Shown: positions 1 through 12,652, counted from the first letter of the stretch. The stretch is 64,000 bases of DNA from Zygnema circumcarinatum (GCA_037447605.1 CM074807.1:2300327-2364326); one strand, 5' to 3'. Notes: a model not told the origin generated them from the sequence alone. Numbers and translations are program-made.

Positions 1-3000
1 AAGAACTACGAGTTTACCTTGAGAGCAAAGGAAGATGTGGACACTTTGGTGTCTGTTTTGAAGAGTGAAAAAATCCGCATTCTTGGCGAGCAGCAAAGGT
101 CAGAGACGCAGGTATCAGCACTTCGATCGGAGATGAAGAAATGCGAGCAAGAAAAGATGGATGCTCTGCACAAGATCGAGGAGATTGAGAAGAAGCTTAC
201 GGCAATGGAGCAGGAGGGGGCGGAGGTGGAGGAAGGGACTAAGGGATTGATGTCAACCATGGAGGAAAATCAGGCCAAGCTTGAAGAAGAGGTGAACGAA
301 CTAAAGGCCGAGAAGCAGCGGTTGGAAGGAGCTCTGCAATTGGCGGAGACTGCTGCAGAAGGTCGAGAGCAGGAATTCAAACAATTCATGGCGGAGAAAG
401 ACGAGCATTGTGAAAAGTTCATGCAAGAGCTCACAGTCCTCGACAACGAAAAGGTCATCAACCTCCCTCTCTCTTTCTCTCTCTCTCTCTCTCGTCCCCC
501 GCTCCGTCCATAGGCCCTTGAAAAAATTACTAAAGGACAGAATCCGCTGTTGGTGATTGCTTTGGCAGACGGTTTTAGCGGAGAAGTTTGAAAGCTTGGA
601 GGCACAGTTGGGGACTGAGAGATCGTCCGCTGCTGAAGCTGCTCATCGATTGGAGGTAAGACTCACTCGCCCCATATCGTAGAAGTGCCGAAAATGCCAA
701 CATGGGCATGGGTTGGGCAAGTACTCCCCTCTCTCTCTCTCCCCACTAGTCTCCCCCCCCTTCTCTCTGCCCTCCCTGAAGCACCTGTCCTCCCGCTCCT
801 CTCCCACAGCTGTGCCGGCAGCAGCACACCCATGAAGTAGCGCAGCTGCGGAGTGAGCTCGCCACTCTCAGAAAGGAGATAGCCGCTGTAAAGAGCAAAC
901 CGGCCGCGTTGGAGAAGGAGCGAGATGCTCTGCAGAAGGAGCTCGAGAAGACAAAGACCAAGCTGAAAGAGGCGGAAGCCAAACTAAAAACAGCTCTGCA
1001 GGAAAAGTCGATGTATCAGGTTAGTCGCTGATATTGTCGCCATCGTTGTGTCAGCTTGTGTCCGTTTTCATGTTCTAGTTGTGCGTTTTCTGCAGAAATG
1101 GGACAGGAAATGATGGCTACTTTTCTGTCATTGCTATCTGTCTACAGACAGAGAAGGTAAACATGGAACGAGAGCTAAAGACTCTGCAAGGGAAGAGCAC
1201 TCTGCTGACGAGAGAGCTTACTGCAGAGCGGACAAGAGACTCCGTACAGCCCCCCCCGAAGGCTAAGGGGCAGGCTTCCACTATTGAACAGAAGATTTAC
1301 CAGCAAAGCATTGAACTGGAGAGGAATCAGCTTGACTTGCAAATGTTGCAGGTACGGAAGCAAACCTAATCAATGTAAAGAGATTCAATGAATGCTGGCA
1401 TCAATGCTGAAAAGGTTACGAAGGAGGTAAACTAAGAATATGATTTGTGGGTGTTCCAGGAAGCCTATGAACTGCTCCAAACTGCCTATAACGAGCTGCA
1501 GGCAAGCAAAGCCATTCTGGAGGAGAAGCTTCAGAGCTTGAAGGAAGAGAAAAGTCTTGACGAGGCATCTCAGATTCAAGTGAAGCTCGACAGGGCGATG
1601 GAGGAATACCACAGAGCAGATGCGGAGCTCACTGTACTTCGCCAAGCCCACTCGCATTTGGTGGGTCTGAACTCCACACAGGAAACTGGATGAAGGTGTT
1701 GTGGCTGAAGTTGGTAATGGTTGGTTGGAGAGTTATCCAGAATCTTTTGTATGATGAAGAGCTGCTTGGAAAAGGCATCAGAAGTTAGGGGAAAGCAGAG
1801 CAGTGATGCATTGGTCTTGTTGGCCGCATTGTGACAGTTGGGGTGTCGATGCAGATGGAAAAGTTGCAAAGGAGTGAGGAGGCAGCCAAAACAGCATCTG
1901 CACAGGTTGCGGAGCTTCCCATGGTTCAGCAGGAACTTACAAAGGTGCATCAGAATGGAGTGGTCTCTTCGTCTCTTCGCTCTCTCCTCTTCGTGGCTTA
2001 CTCCACTCGTTTAAGCCCAAAGTTGGTTGTCATGAAGAAGCTACAAGGTTTAGAACGGACCTTTGTTCTGTGATCAAGTTCATGTTGCTTAATGCTACTG
2101 GAAGGGTCTGAATTTGCAGGTTAAAGTGCAGCTAAATGAGATGCAAGTCAAGTACGAGCAAGATCAGTCGTTCTGGAGTGGGAGAGAGATGACTGTTCTC
2201 ATTGAGAAGGAGGCCCTCATGGCGAAGGTGGTGGAAGTGCAGGCCAATTTGGCCGATCAGGAGGACCGCATAAGAACCGCTTCTGAAACGACTGCGGAGG
2301 TAGTGAGGCTTTGGCCTCTCACCTGCATTCAAGCATTCAAACTTCATAAGATTTCATAGGCTTTTCCTATTACATAAGGGCTAAACAGGCGGTTGACGTG
2401 CAGTTTCTCATCGTTTCACGATACCCTGTTTTTGCTGCAGCTCTGTGAGCAGATAAAAGCTGAGCGAGAGGTGAAGGAGGGGCTGGAGAGGAAGCTCCTG
2501 CAACTGGAAAGCCTTGCAAAGGCCGAGGAGAGCAAGATGAAGGAAGCGCATGCTGAACAGGTGGGCAAAGCTACGCAATTACCTCGCCACCTTTCCTTGC
2601 CTCTGTTCTTGCAATGCTCTGCCAAACTGCGACTGGTTTTTGTCTGAACTTTCTCTTCTCTTCGATGCTTTCTCCCTGCTTGCGGATTGGTGCAGGTGAA
2701 CATTCTGCACGCACGAATCGAGCTTCTCAGCGAGCAGCTGCAGACGGTTCAGGACGAGCTTAGAGCGGCGGAGACTGCACTCGAGCAGAGGTAGGCACTC
2801 CCACTATTCTATTGGACAAAGCTGTAGGCATCAATGATGGCATAACTTCTCCTTGTTCTCCCTAAACACTCTCTCGCCTGTCCACTGTCGCTCTCTCTCC
2901 CTTTCGGAATACACTTTGAAATCACACTGCGTGTTGCTTGTACAGCACAAAGAACCTGAACGAAGTTGAAGCTATGAAAGGGCATCTTTCTGACTCGTTT

Positions 3001-5298
3001 GAGACGGCAATAGCCCACCTGAAGACATCAGACAGAAATGAGAAGTTGCTTCTGAAGGTCAGAGCCGCCCGTAATTCCTGCAGTGCACCTCCATCACTTG
3101 GCGTGTCTCACGCCTTCTCACTGTGTTAATTGATTTCGCATTTCTGTCGATTAGATTGTCAAAAGACTGAAGAAAAATTCCTCATGAGTGCTTGCTTATG
3201 TCTCACTTGCCTGACCATATCTAGCTCGGGCTCAATTTTTTGCTGCAATGTGGAATTTGTATTCTCGCTATCTAGCCTGTGTTGCAACGCAAGATGAACC
3301 GAAGATGTACACCGAAGGCTGCTTTCTTGCAGAAGAAAATAGTTAGAGCTAAAGTGCATGCTTGGCTGCAGGTGCCCGTGTCAGCCACAGGGCGAGCGGC
3401 TGCATTCGATCACAATATATGGAAGTGAGTCTCCTTCTGAGTCCCCTATACGGAGGACTGAGGCTAATGCTTATAGTCTTAGCAGCTTTTGCTGATAGGG
3501 ATTCGGCTATGTCATTGTTTCCGTGCATGTATTCAGTTGACTCAAACGTTGCTGCGATACAATGCATTACAACTGACTTCTCCGGAGTTGAGAGCACTGA
3601 ATTTCTTGGCCATAGAATTTTGCCTCATAGGTGTCACGCTTTTAGCACACATCGTTTCTGCATTGGCTTTCTGTTTCTTTCGGATCTTGTTCACTGTGAT
3701 TTCAGTACGAAATCGGAATTGCTTACTTTTGGAATCAGAAAGACGAATCATTGTCAGTGCGTTGGTGTGTCTATTGATGCCGTTGCTTTGATCGGTATGT
3801 TTGCTTTCCTTCAAGTTTCTTCTATTGACTCAAAACGGGAAGCTGGGTTTGGATATCAGAGCTCTGCCAGAGGAGCCTGCTGAATGGGATTTGGAAAGGG
3901 AGGCTAAAGTAATAGAGCTCGAGTACGAAAACAGGAAACTCAAGGCCCGTCTTGAGAGTATTGAACTTCAGAGGCAAAGAGTTAAGGTATTTTCACGTCT
4001 GAACTAGCGACTCTTCTCTCGCTCTATCTCTCTTTTTTGATTGAAAGTTGTTTTGCTGTATGGAGCTATTCGCAGATTGACGATAGCGGCATACTTGTAC
4101 TTTGTACCTCTCGCGAGGGCTGCTGACTAACGTTAAATGGTTTCTACTGACAGGAATGGCGAGAGGAGTCAAAGCGTATGCAGATGGAGGGCAAACTAGA
4201 TCCAATGACTTCGATGCAGGTATGTCTCTTTATGGAGTTTGAATATGTTACATGGTGAGGGAAGGGGATGGACTGCCTCTGTGGGGCGCCAAAGTAAGTG
4301 AGCGTGCCTGTTCTGATGATCTGGATATTCGCAGACTAAGGCGGATGCACGGACGTCCTTGATATTCACATATGGCTCTTGGATCTATGCATTGTTTCTT
4401 TTTTCGAAAGTAGATGCTAACATTGTCAGCAAACCACAACCGAAACCCTCCTCAGAACTGCAGCTTTGACCTGACTATCTGACATCATAACTTTCATTGT
4501 CACAAACTTCAAGGGTAGTGACTTTTTTACCAAAACTCGACCAAGTCATGCCAATCTGCAGGAGAAAATGGAGCAAAAACTGGAGCAAAACAGGAAGCAG
4601 TGTGGAGCGTTGACAACCGAGCTCTGTAAGGCACAAGCACTCTTAGTCAACGAACGGAAGAAGAGCAAGGATCGGCATATGCAACTGGAGGAGCGAGTTG
4701 CACAACTGGAAAGTTCACTGAACAAAATGTCGAAAGAACGAAGCGACTTACAAGCAGAGGTGAGCCACCCACCCCTATAGCATGATTCAGAAACCAGCAA
4801 TCGCCAAACTCACTCCTGCTGCTCGAGCCATGGGAAGTCCAGTTCAGCCCCTCAATTCCTGAAGCCCGTGAACGATGGCTATTGAACTTGGTGACCTAAG
4901 TTCATTGCCTGCATCATGTTTATTGTGATGCTTTGCCTAAGGCTGACCTCAGCGTCTGACTTCGACTGCAGATTCGGGAACTAACTTCTTGCAATACACC
5001 TCTGCGAGCCAATGCTGGCAACCAGCTCCACCCATCAACAACAACGCCTCTGCCCGGCCTTTCAGGCTCTGATAAGAACAGTCAGCTGAACGCTACAGGG
5101 GGATTTCTTGGCATGTCTGCGAAGCAGAACAGTAATGGAGGGCAGAGCTTCCTTCCCTTCTCAGATCAAGTGAAAGCAAAGGACTCGAAGTTGCAGCAGG
5201 CTCCTCTGGGGGGGCAGCTCAAGCCACTCGTTGACATGGGATCAAGTAAGGCGGCACAAAATTATGCAGACAAGGAGAACATGCACCGCTGGGCCTAG
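1..5298 (+). CDS. Long coiled-coil protein, 5'-truncated by the window edge, C-terminal KEN motif
   Basis: Fifteen exons join in frame: 1-453, 569-655, 810-1019, 1148-1351, 1460-1660, 1855-1944, 2120-2299, 2441-2560, 2696-2790, 2946-3057, 3372-3424, 3860-3986, 4154-4219, 4562-4759 and 4972-5298. They give about 840 residues with the N-terminus missing. The product is almost entirely Glu/Lys/Gln/Leu-rich heptad-like sequence, typical of an extended coiled coil. Near residue 600 there is a short non-coiled stretch (ATGRAAAFDHNIWK, then ALPEEPAEWDLE). The last 108 residues are Ser/Gly/Gln-rich and disordered-looking, ending DKENMHRWA. KEN is a known APC/C recognition signal. I do not recognise the family. 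Kinesin tails, golgins and spindle or cytokinesis scaffolds would all fit, and a motor or other domain may lie upstream of the window. The 3372-3424/3860-3986 junction rests on frame continuity and is the least certain. Introns carry CT-rich runs near 470-497 and 729-760. Confidence 0.75.
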
Positions 5299-5907
5299 GC
5301 TAGAAACAGGCATGGATCATGGATGGGATCCAGTTGTGGGAAAAACAATGTGCATCATGTGAGCCGATTGATTGTACACATAAAGAGTTGCTATGTTTCT
5401 ATGAGGCAGAACATTTCTGGCATTGTACCGTTATAGCAAGTAAGCTATTGTAAAAGATACACGCAGCAAATCGGCTTTGCACTGTGATGAAGTCGATGGT
5501 AGGGGGATAGTGCTTCAACAAACAAAGATTTTTCACTTCACTTCAGTTTTAGAAATCACCTGTAAAAAAACTTGCTGACTTCTAACAAGATTTTTTTGCA
5601 TCACGTGACAAAAAGGTCTTCAAATCACATTATTTTAAAATTTATAACCGCAGCCACAGCCGCGGACACTAGCTCACGCTTTCCTTTTGAAAGGCTACAA
5701 ATTCAATGACGGAACTTGTCTTGTGACATCACAAGACATCACCGGTCTGCAAGTTCTGAACCATGAAAATTTAACTCAAGAGAATTACAGCTGGCGAATT
5801 TTTGCAATGGCGCTGAAGAAATCAGGTATACTGCAGGAGAGGGAGGCAGCTTGAAGAAGAGGGGGAGAAGCAAAGCGGGTGGAAATATGGCCACATCGCC
5901 GCCGATA
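5299..5907. other. Convergent 3' intergenic region
   Basis: This separates the stop codon of the coiled-coil gene (+) from the stop codon of ORC1 (-). It is A/T-rich and presumably holds both 3' UTRs. I see no open frame with family resemblance, no repeat and no RNA gene. Confidence 0.5.
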
Positions 5908-8900
5908 TCACAGATGCGGAAGCAGCCAGGGAACCTTTTGAGCTTTCTTGAACGCAAAGACAATGTCATCGCTGCCATGCCCAAGCCATGCCCCAGCTTC
6001 TGTCAGATCCATCTTCACCATCTGCAGTAAACATGAACAATTGAAGGGCGAATAAACTTCTAACTTCCCTAAACTGCAATGGAGCCTGAGCTAATGCTGG
6101 AGCAGGTCATACCTCGGGATGTTCAGTTGAACCTTTTGGTGCCGATGTCGGCCTCCCGCCTCAGTCAGCAGCAACCGGCAGGCTCCTAAACGGCAGCTGA
6201 ATTACCACAAACCAATTCGAGATGTCAAAACCACTCGCACTAGGACAGCTGGCTAAGCTCACTTATAACAAGGGGAATGACAACCTAGGCAAGCATCAGA
6301 AAAGTGCATACTTCGTTTGCTTAGAGTGAAAGACGAAGCAGTTGTGCATGGCTGCGCATAGCTGTTCTGTTTGTGTTAGCTTTCTGAGGACAGGAATCAC
6401 ACGTGGGAATGTATGTATGCATGCGGTGCATATATGCAAACCATGCTAGGATATGGAATGACCTTATCGCCGATAAACCATCTCGAGGTGGTGGGGGCAT
6501 GCCATGATTAGTGCAGAGATCAATATGAGTTCGGGCGACCTGCGAAACACGAGACAAGAATGGAATTCAATTGAGTCTTTTGGCAGGTTATAGGCATCTG
6601 AAGAGTAAGCCTTTCTGCAGTGTTTCACAGTAAAGACCTGCAACTGCAAACTAGAAGCAGAGATGAGCCACAAAATTCTCAAGCAGGTGGCCTCTCTTTC
6701 TCATCCCATATTGCTTCCGGAGATAAATTATCCATCATACAGTTATCCCATCCATACCTTTTCGAAAGTGGTTTCTTCGACACCTGTCCGCCTCAGCTCC
6801 ATAAGAATGGCGGCCAGAAAAATCTGCTCCTGCAGTGTGCATCTTCCAAGCAGCTGCCGCCCACCCATTCCACTTTCTTCTTCAATACACTATTGGCTTT
6901 GGTTTTAAGTTTAAGTATCCAAAGTATCCTATCTCCTATATTCTCATTGTTAAACCGTTTTGCTTGCAGCATGAAGCAATTAATCCAAGTTGTGGCGTTT
7001 AAAAAACTGGTGCAGCATATCGCCCTCGAGACAGGAGAAAAGCATATGTATCACCTTCATCTGTGGGGCTTCAAACATCTCATGGATGGCGCAATCGACA
7101 TCTCGCAGCTCAATCGTACCAACCGGCTCGTTAGAATTTTTCAGTGCTTCAGAGGAATTTTGCTCTTTATTCGAAGGCGATGGAGGTGTCTGAGAAGCAG
7201 CGACACGTGCCTCCGCAATTTCAGCAGCTCTCCGACAGAGTTCGAGGGCTCGCCTGACATCACCCGAAACAGCTGCAACCTGGCAGACAATGCGTCGACA
7301 TGGGCTGCAAATGAGATTCTCGACCGGTATTGTACATGGAAGGGAGTTTCATTTCAGCACAACAGAGGAACTCTAGGAAAGCAACAAATTTCAGTTGTGG
7401 GTTCGGAGACTGCACCTTCATTGCTGCCAGTTTGACGGCCTGCTGCTGGAAAGCTACAATCCCCTCCAGACGGGCCTCTACAATCTGTGTGAGCTGTTCG
7501 CGGGTATATGGGCGAAAGGTGCAACGCTGCAGGCCCATCCGGCTGACAATGCGGGGCAGCAGCCTCTCGGGAAGGTCCATGGTATTGGCGATGCCTGCAT
7601 GCCCCTCTGCCTCTTATCAGCTCCAAGAATGTTACAAAGAGCTTGAGAGTGCGAAGAGAGGACAAAAACAGTCTGCAAGAAAGTAAGGGGGCAGTTATAG
7701 TACCGATCACTGTGAGGCGTGCACTTGACCGAGTGGGCCAGTCGAAAAGGCTGTACAGCACCTGTACCAAGAAATGGATGGGCCAGTTAATGAAGGTCAA
7801 AAAGCGATACAGTCAGCTGAAGTTGAAGAATTTTGGCTCATCATGCTACTCCAGGTGCCAAATTCCCATTAACTCTCTCTACCAGAAAGGTGAAGGCGAG
7901 TACATTTTGAGTGCGCGTTACGAGATGGTCGAGTTCATCAACCAGCACCACCAAAGGACGTTGGTTGTTGTTTTTATTAGAGTCGGAAAATCGGATCTCA
8001 AGAAGCTCCTGTGCATTACGCCAGGTCACAGCTTGGCCTGTCAGCTCCTCATGGAGCACCTGCAGGTCATTGAAAGAATGCCAAGTCAGACGTTTCGTGT
8101 ACAGATGTTGCCTAGGTTTTAGAAAGAGCGAAGTAGGCGCCAACATTTCAACAGAGGTATGGACTTGCAGAAGAAAATAGAGTAACAATAAAGGTACTGC
8201 AAAAATAGAGCACAGTGAGGACAACAAAACGTGGGGAGGAGTGGCGTTTTACACTGAAGATGTGCTGTGGAGATGGAAGGCGTAATGCGTTTATATGAAC
8301 AAACTGAAATGGAGGTAAATCACTAGCAGCAGATCGTCGACTGATGGAGCGCATGACCTCCAGCACAGTAGCCGTCTGCAAGCGGAACATATACACTGAG
8401 CGGATTCAGCGCACTTCTCGGGCTGTAGGAGACTATGAACTACATTAAAATGACGAGCATATTTTTTACGTTGGAGTGGAAAGAATAAACGAGACAATCA
8501 GAAAGTCGCACCTTTCCTGTCCCAGGGACTCCGCTCACATACAGGCAGCGGCCAAGGGAGGAGGACCCTCCCGCTACTGCTTCCGCCACACATTTCTCAA
8601 TCTCTGCTCTCTCCCTGAAAAGCAGTCACTTGCAAGTCCATCAAAACAAGCAGGACGTGAATCTTCATCTTTTTATCCAGATAGCTAGAAGTGAGGTAAC
8701 AACAATTCCTTGGGAAACAAGTTGCTCGTAATGAGGAAGGGGTGAGCATTGCGTTAGTCTCCATTGCTCCAGAATTTTCACAAAAATCAGTTATCAACCA
8801 AAACAGTTACGAGCAATAACGATTGAAAGATGATTAGGGATCATTTCTATAGGTTTTCAAGATCCGCGGAACCTAAAAAAGAAACACCTTAAGACGCACA

Positions 8901-11574
8901 GCCAGATTGTGCATCTGCAGAGGAAAAGAGAAAGGAAATGGAAAGAAGCTGCATACGTTTCTCGGCATGGCAAGCTTTCTGGAATGGCGGTGGGAAGTAG
9001 AGCTGCTTGTGCTTTGGCAAGGCCTGACAGTTTCGACCTTTGGGCGGAACTTCTCACTAGTTTAACCACACCAGCAACTCCTCTCCGGACATTCTGGTGA
9101 AAGGGGGCACCATAGTCCACGACACACACCGGACGTTTAGAATGAGTTCTAGTACTTTCGCATCTACTGACCCAGCTTTCTATCAAACGTTAAATTGGGC
9201 ATGAGAAGAGTTTCATCAGAGCAGCATGCTTGAAAAGTCAAAAGCACAAGCGGCTTAGGAAAGCTTGTTACCGCTGAAGGCTTTCGGGGTCCGTTGTTTC
9301 TCTGAGATTTGTTTTGAGATTTCATGTGCCCGCCTCTCTTCTGTCTGCGTCCTCGTTTCTTGCCCGTTTTTATGCCAAATGCAGTCGAATCATCACCGTA
9401 TTCGCTGCCATAATCATCATAGTCATCGTCTTCTGGCTCGGACTCTGCTTCATTGCAAGCTTGATACTCCTCGTCGCTCTCGTCACTGCTCTCCTGGACC
9501 TGCTGGGCGACAGCACCATAGATTCGTTACATCGGTTGTTGCTCCTCAGAGTGCGGCTCGCTCAGGAAGCTCGTTTGGAGGTTAACTGACTACTCACTTC
9601 TTGGCATGCGATGGAAGCTTCCTCGTCCTCATGTATGCGCTTGAAGCTTTGCCAAGCGTGGTTGTATTCGTAAGCGCACAAAAAGACATCGTCTCCTTCA
9701 TCCATCGAACGTGCGTATGCACTAGGAGACATCACCCAGCAGTGCCGAAGGACCGAAGCTATCTGCACATACCAACAAGCTCTTATGGTTATGTGTTTGC
9801 GCTCTCTCAGAAAACAAATTCTCCCATCTACTGATGCGACACTTGAGTGAGAGTCGCCAATCGCAGGACTGCGAAGACAATGCAAGAAATTTTCATTGAA
9901 AAGAATCAGGGTTTTAATCAGAAGCGTTAAAGGAGTAAAACTTGAGGATATTACGACCCAAATCACACAATCACAAAATCAGCCCGCTTTGCGCGTGTCA
10001 GTACGAAGACTGCATGGTAGTTGAAACACGGGATGAATACGCACATGCTTAGAATGTGCTTGAGTCAAACGCCTTCATAAATGTTCAACTAAATATTTTT
10101 CTTAATTTTTGGCCTTAGTTTATGAGTCAGGTACTGCAGGAGCAACGGCGTAGCCCTGAGAACAAAGCAGCCCCACTTGCATGTCCCCAAGGACTGAATT
10201 TTTACATCAATTGCATCCTTGTTCTGAGTTCGAAACAGCTCCCTGCGGGCATGATGAGACTGCCGGCCCACGTGCGTTTCTTCTGGCAGGTTGTACCACA
10301 ACACTTCTAGCCAATAATTACCGCTCTCTTCCTTCCACAACCTGCCCAGAATAAAAGACATAACATTGAACCAAAAATTGAAGGTGAAGGCGGGAAAGTG
10401 ATATCCCGGAATGTCCAAAATTGACAGAGCATTTTCACATCGGCAGGCAATACAATGCTTGTCTGCATGCCTTAAGGCATGGAATGGTTCCAGCAAGTCT
10501 TAGTCCTACTTGCTCTTGAACGTACCTCTTGATTTCTCCCACAGAAAGTTCACCAGCAAGGAGACGCTCCTTGGCTGTTCGATGCCGAGTACGAGCACTT
10601 TCATCCTGCATACCAAGGCAGGTTCCTCCCCGGCCATGGCGAATACAGGTAGCACAAAACCAGTCTCCCTCCGGCACAGATTCCAGACATGGCTTCAAAC
10701 AGCTCAAATGGAAGCCTCGGAGGCAGCAGTCACACTCCAGCATAGTGCCTCCTTCTACCTCACCGCAGACAGCACACTCTTCCACCTCTTCATCTGATTC
10801 AGCGCCTTCATCATTCTGTGCTGTGTCCACTACCTTCACATACACGAAGTCTCCCGGTTTAAAAACAGTGTCATCTATGACAACCTCCTTGCAATATTTT
10901 CGCCTCTTTCTTTCTCGCTTTCCTGTGGATTTTTCCTTGCCTTTGCGCCTTTTTGGACCAGGTTCACCTTTCCCTTGCTCCTCTCTACTTTTGTCCATGA
11001 CCGTTTTCTCACTGTGTACACCCGCCTCCACCAGTTGACCGCATTCTTCTGCTCTCGGCTGACTTACATCGTCAAAATTAAGCCTCCGCTTATGGCCTTT
11101 CTTTGCTTCCTTGCTATCGCTTCTATTACATCCTTCTGAATCCTCAGATTCATTGACAAACTCCTCGCCTGTGCGCTTATACTCCGACTGCGGGATAGAC
11201 AGCAGCCCAGCCTGCAAAGCACCCGCAGTGTTTCCATCGCCACATTCAGCAAAAACCCTAAGTCCCATTGGAAGAAAATGGTGGGGCTTCTCCTTCTCCT
11301 CTGCAGAGCTTTCGCCGGTCCATGTGGCAGGTCCAATGTTTGCCGTCAACGGCGGAGTAGCCTCACAAACTGCCTCCTCCTCCCCCTCTTTCTGCTTCTC
11401 AATCCTCCTCAACCCTACGCTAACTTTCCTCCCTCTCCTGCAGTGCGATTTCTGCAGCGGTGAAGCCATGGCTGGGGCTGACGAAGAAGCCCTGGGACTG
11501 CCATGGCGGGTAGATGGGACCCTCTTCCGGCAAGAGCGGCGAGGCCCGGCAGAGGGCGAGAGGCTGGCAGCCAT
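5908..11574 (-). CDS. ORC1: Origin recognition complex subunit 1 (BAH-PHD-AAA+)
   Basis: Fifteen exons on the minus strand: 11574-10526, 10341-10206, 9762-9598, 9499-9272, 9093-8957, 8614-8512, 8375-8253, 8059-7904, 7761-7704, 7594-7416, 7279-7055, 6853-6758, 6539-6463, 6196-6113 and 5971-5908. They sum to 960 codons (959 aa). A basic, Ser-rich N-terminus contains RRLNF (11074-11088). A BAH domain starts near residue 230 (FKPGDFVYVKVVD). A C4HC3 PHD finger (about 266-311, CAVCGEVEGG..CDCC..H..C) is inserted in it, as in plant ORC1. An acidic-then-basic linker follows, then the AAA+ module with Walker A GVPGTGK (about 600-606), Walker B LVVLVDELD (about 683-691), the NTMDLPERLLPR sensor region and SGDVRRALE. 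The C-terminal winged helix ends VPWLLPHL. ORC1 binds ATP and origins and starts pre-replicative complex assembly; plant ORC1 PHD fingers read histone H3. The start chosen is the first ATG after the GC-rich promoter. An in-frame open stretch continues upstream, but it covers the E2F sites. Confidence 0.95.
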
Positions 11575-11737
11575 GGCGAGCAGGACGGGAGGGAGGGCGG
11601 GCCGGCCGGCTCCTGTTGCTTTGCTTTGCTTTGCTTGCGCCGTCCCCAGCCCTGCCCAGCCCTGCCCAGCCCTGCCCCGCCCCCTCCGCCCCCTCCCTGC
11701 CCTCCCCTTCCCGTCCCTGCCCTCCCCTCCCCTTTCC

Positions 11738-11775
11738 TTCCCGCCAAATCGAAATCGAAACGTTTGGCGCCAAAA
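11738..11775 (-). promoter_or_regulatory. Two E2F-type binding sites upstream of ORC1
   Basis: TTCCCGCCAAA at 11738-11748 is the reverse complement of TTTGGCGGGAA, a canonical E2F/DP site. TTTGGCGCCAAA at 11763-11774 is a perfect palindrome of the TTTSGCGC core. Both lie about 165-200 bp upstream of the ORC1 start codon. ORC1 is a known G1/S E2F target in plants and animals, so S-phase activation through these sites is likely, though inferred. Confidence 0.7.
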
Positions 11776-11847
11776 CCGCAAATCGTCCGTTAGCGCGCAA
11801 ACGAGGGCGGGCGGCGGCTCGCGCACGCCTCAAAGCGCTTCGCGCAC

Positions 11848-11923
11848 CACCAGGGCGGGGCGGGCCAATGGCGGCAGGCGGGAGGGGCGGGCCAATGGCG
11901 GCAGGCGGGATTGGCGGCTGATG
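11848..11923. promoter_or_regulatory. Repeated GC-box/CCAAT-box module
   Basis: GGGCGGGCCAATGGCGGCAG occurs twice in tandem. It couples a GC box to a CCAAT box, and a third copy is degenerate (GGGATTGGCGGC). The block lies between the E2F sites and the CCAATG array, in the spacer shared by ORC1 and the prolyl-tRNA synthetase gene. CCAAT is the known NF-Y recognition core. Actual binding is inferred. Confidence 0.55.
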
Positions 11924-11930
11924 CCAATAT

Positions 11931-12100
11931 GCCAATGCCAATGCCAATGCCAATGCCAATGCCAATGCCAATGCCAATGCCAATGCCAATGCCAATGCCA
12001 ATGCCAATGCCAATGCCAATGCCAATGCCAATGCCAATGCCAATGCCAATGCCAATGCCAATGCCAATGCCAATGCCAATGCCAATGCCAATGCCAATGC
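11931..12100. repeat. (CCAATG)28 hexanucleotide array
   Basis: About 28 head-to-tail copies of CCAATG run for some 170 bp with no visible interruption. The array lies about 360 bp upstream of ORC1 and 810 bp upstream of the prolyl-tRNA synthetase start. It is open in all six frames (for example Met-Pro or Ile-Gly dipeptide repeats), but these are artefacts of the 6-bp period. Every unit contains a CCAAT box. Confidence 0.97.
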
Positions 12101-12169
12101 GCCTATCTGCGATGTTGATGACTTTAGACCGTGAATGGTCCGCAGGCTTCATGGCTGGCTAGAATGTGC

Positions 12170-12590
12170 CAGTGGTTGGCTGCCAATTGTTCGTATTCAT
12201 GGGCAATGATTGGCTAGGTTCAACGCCAATTGTTACGAACCATTGGCAGTGGCTGGCAACCATTGGACGAATCCAACGGCTGCCAACGATTGGAACAACT
12301 GCTAAAATTCGAAAAGAAAACAACGTGCGCTTAGAGCCATTGATTGGCAACCATTGGAAGGGTCCAATGGTGTAGGGTCGAGGCGCGCATCAAATTTTCA
12401 AGCTGACAACTATTTTCCCGTCAAAATTCTAGTGCGATAGCGGTCCCAACCGTTGGCAATGGTCAAGAACTATTCGATCCCGGAACCATTGGAGTAGAAC
12501 ATAGCCAATCATTGCCAATTATTGCGAGCCATTGGCAACCGACGATCGGCCAATGGCTGGCGACCCCATGCATGTCCGACCTCGTTGGCC
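12170..12590. repeat. Degenerate CCAAT/ATTGG-rich intergenic repeat, copy 1
   Basis: Words such as CCATTGG, GGCAACCATTGG, CCAATTGTT and TGCCAATTATTG occur every 15-30 bp on both strands. They resemble those in the elements at 20970-21470 and 36501-37053. The right end reads ATGTCCGACCTCGTTGG (from about 12573), similar to the end motif of those elements. I did not find a clear left end. Confidence 0.6.
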
Positions 12591-12649
12591 TGCCCGCGGG
12601 GTCCCGCACTCACCCCACTTTGCCTTGTGGGGCGCCGCCGCTCTCTTGG

Positions 12650-12652
<3 letters not shown>

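Noticed and set aside
6620-7435. 271-codon + strand frame
   Set aside because: It is antisense to ORC1 exons 10-12 and their introns and has no family features.
11911-12162. Long open frames encoding Met-Pro, Ile-Gly or Cys-Gln repeats
   Set aside because: They are the automatic translation of a 6-bp repeat without stops in any frame, with no coding context.
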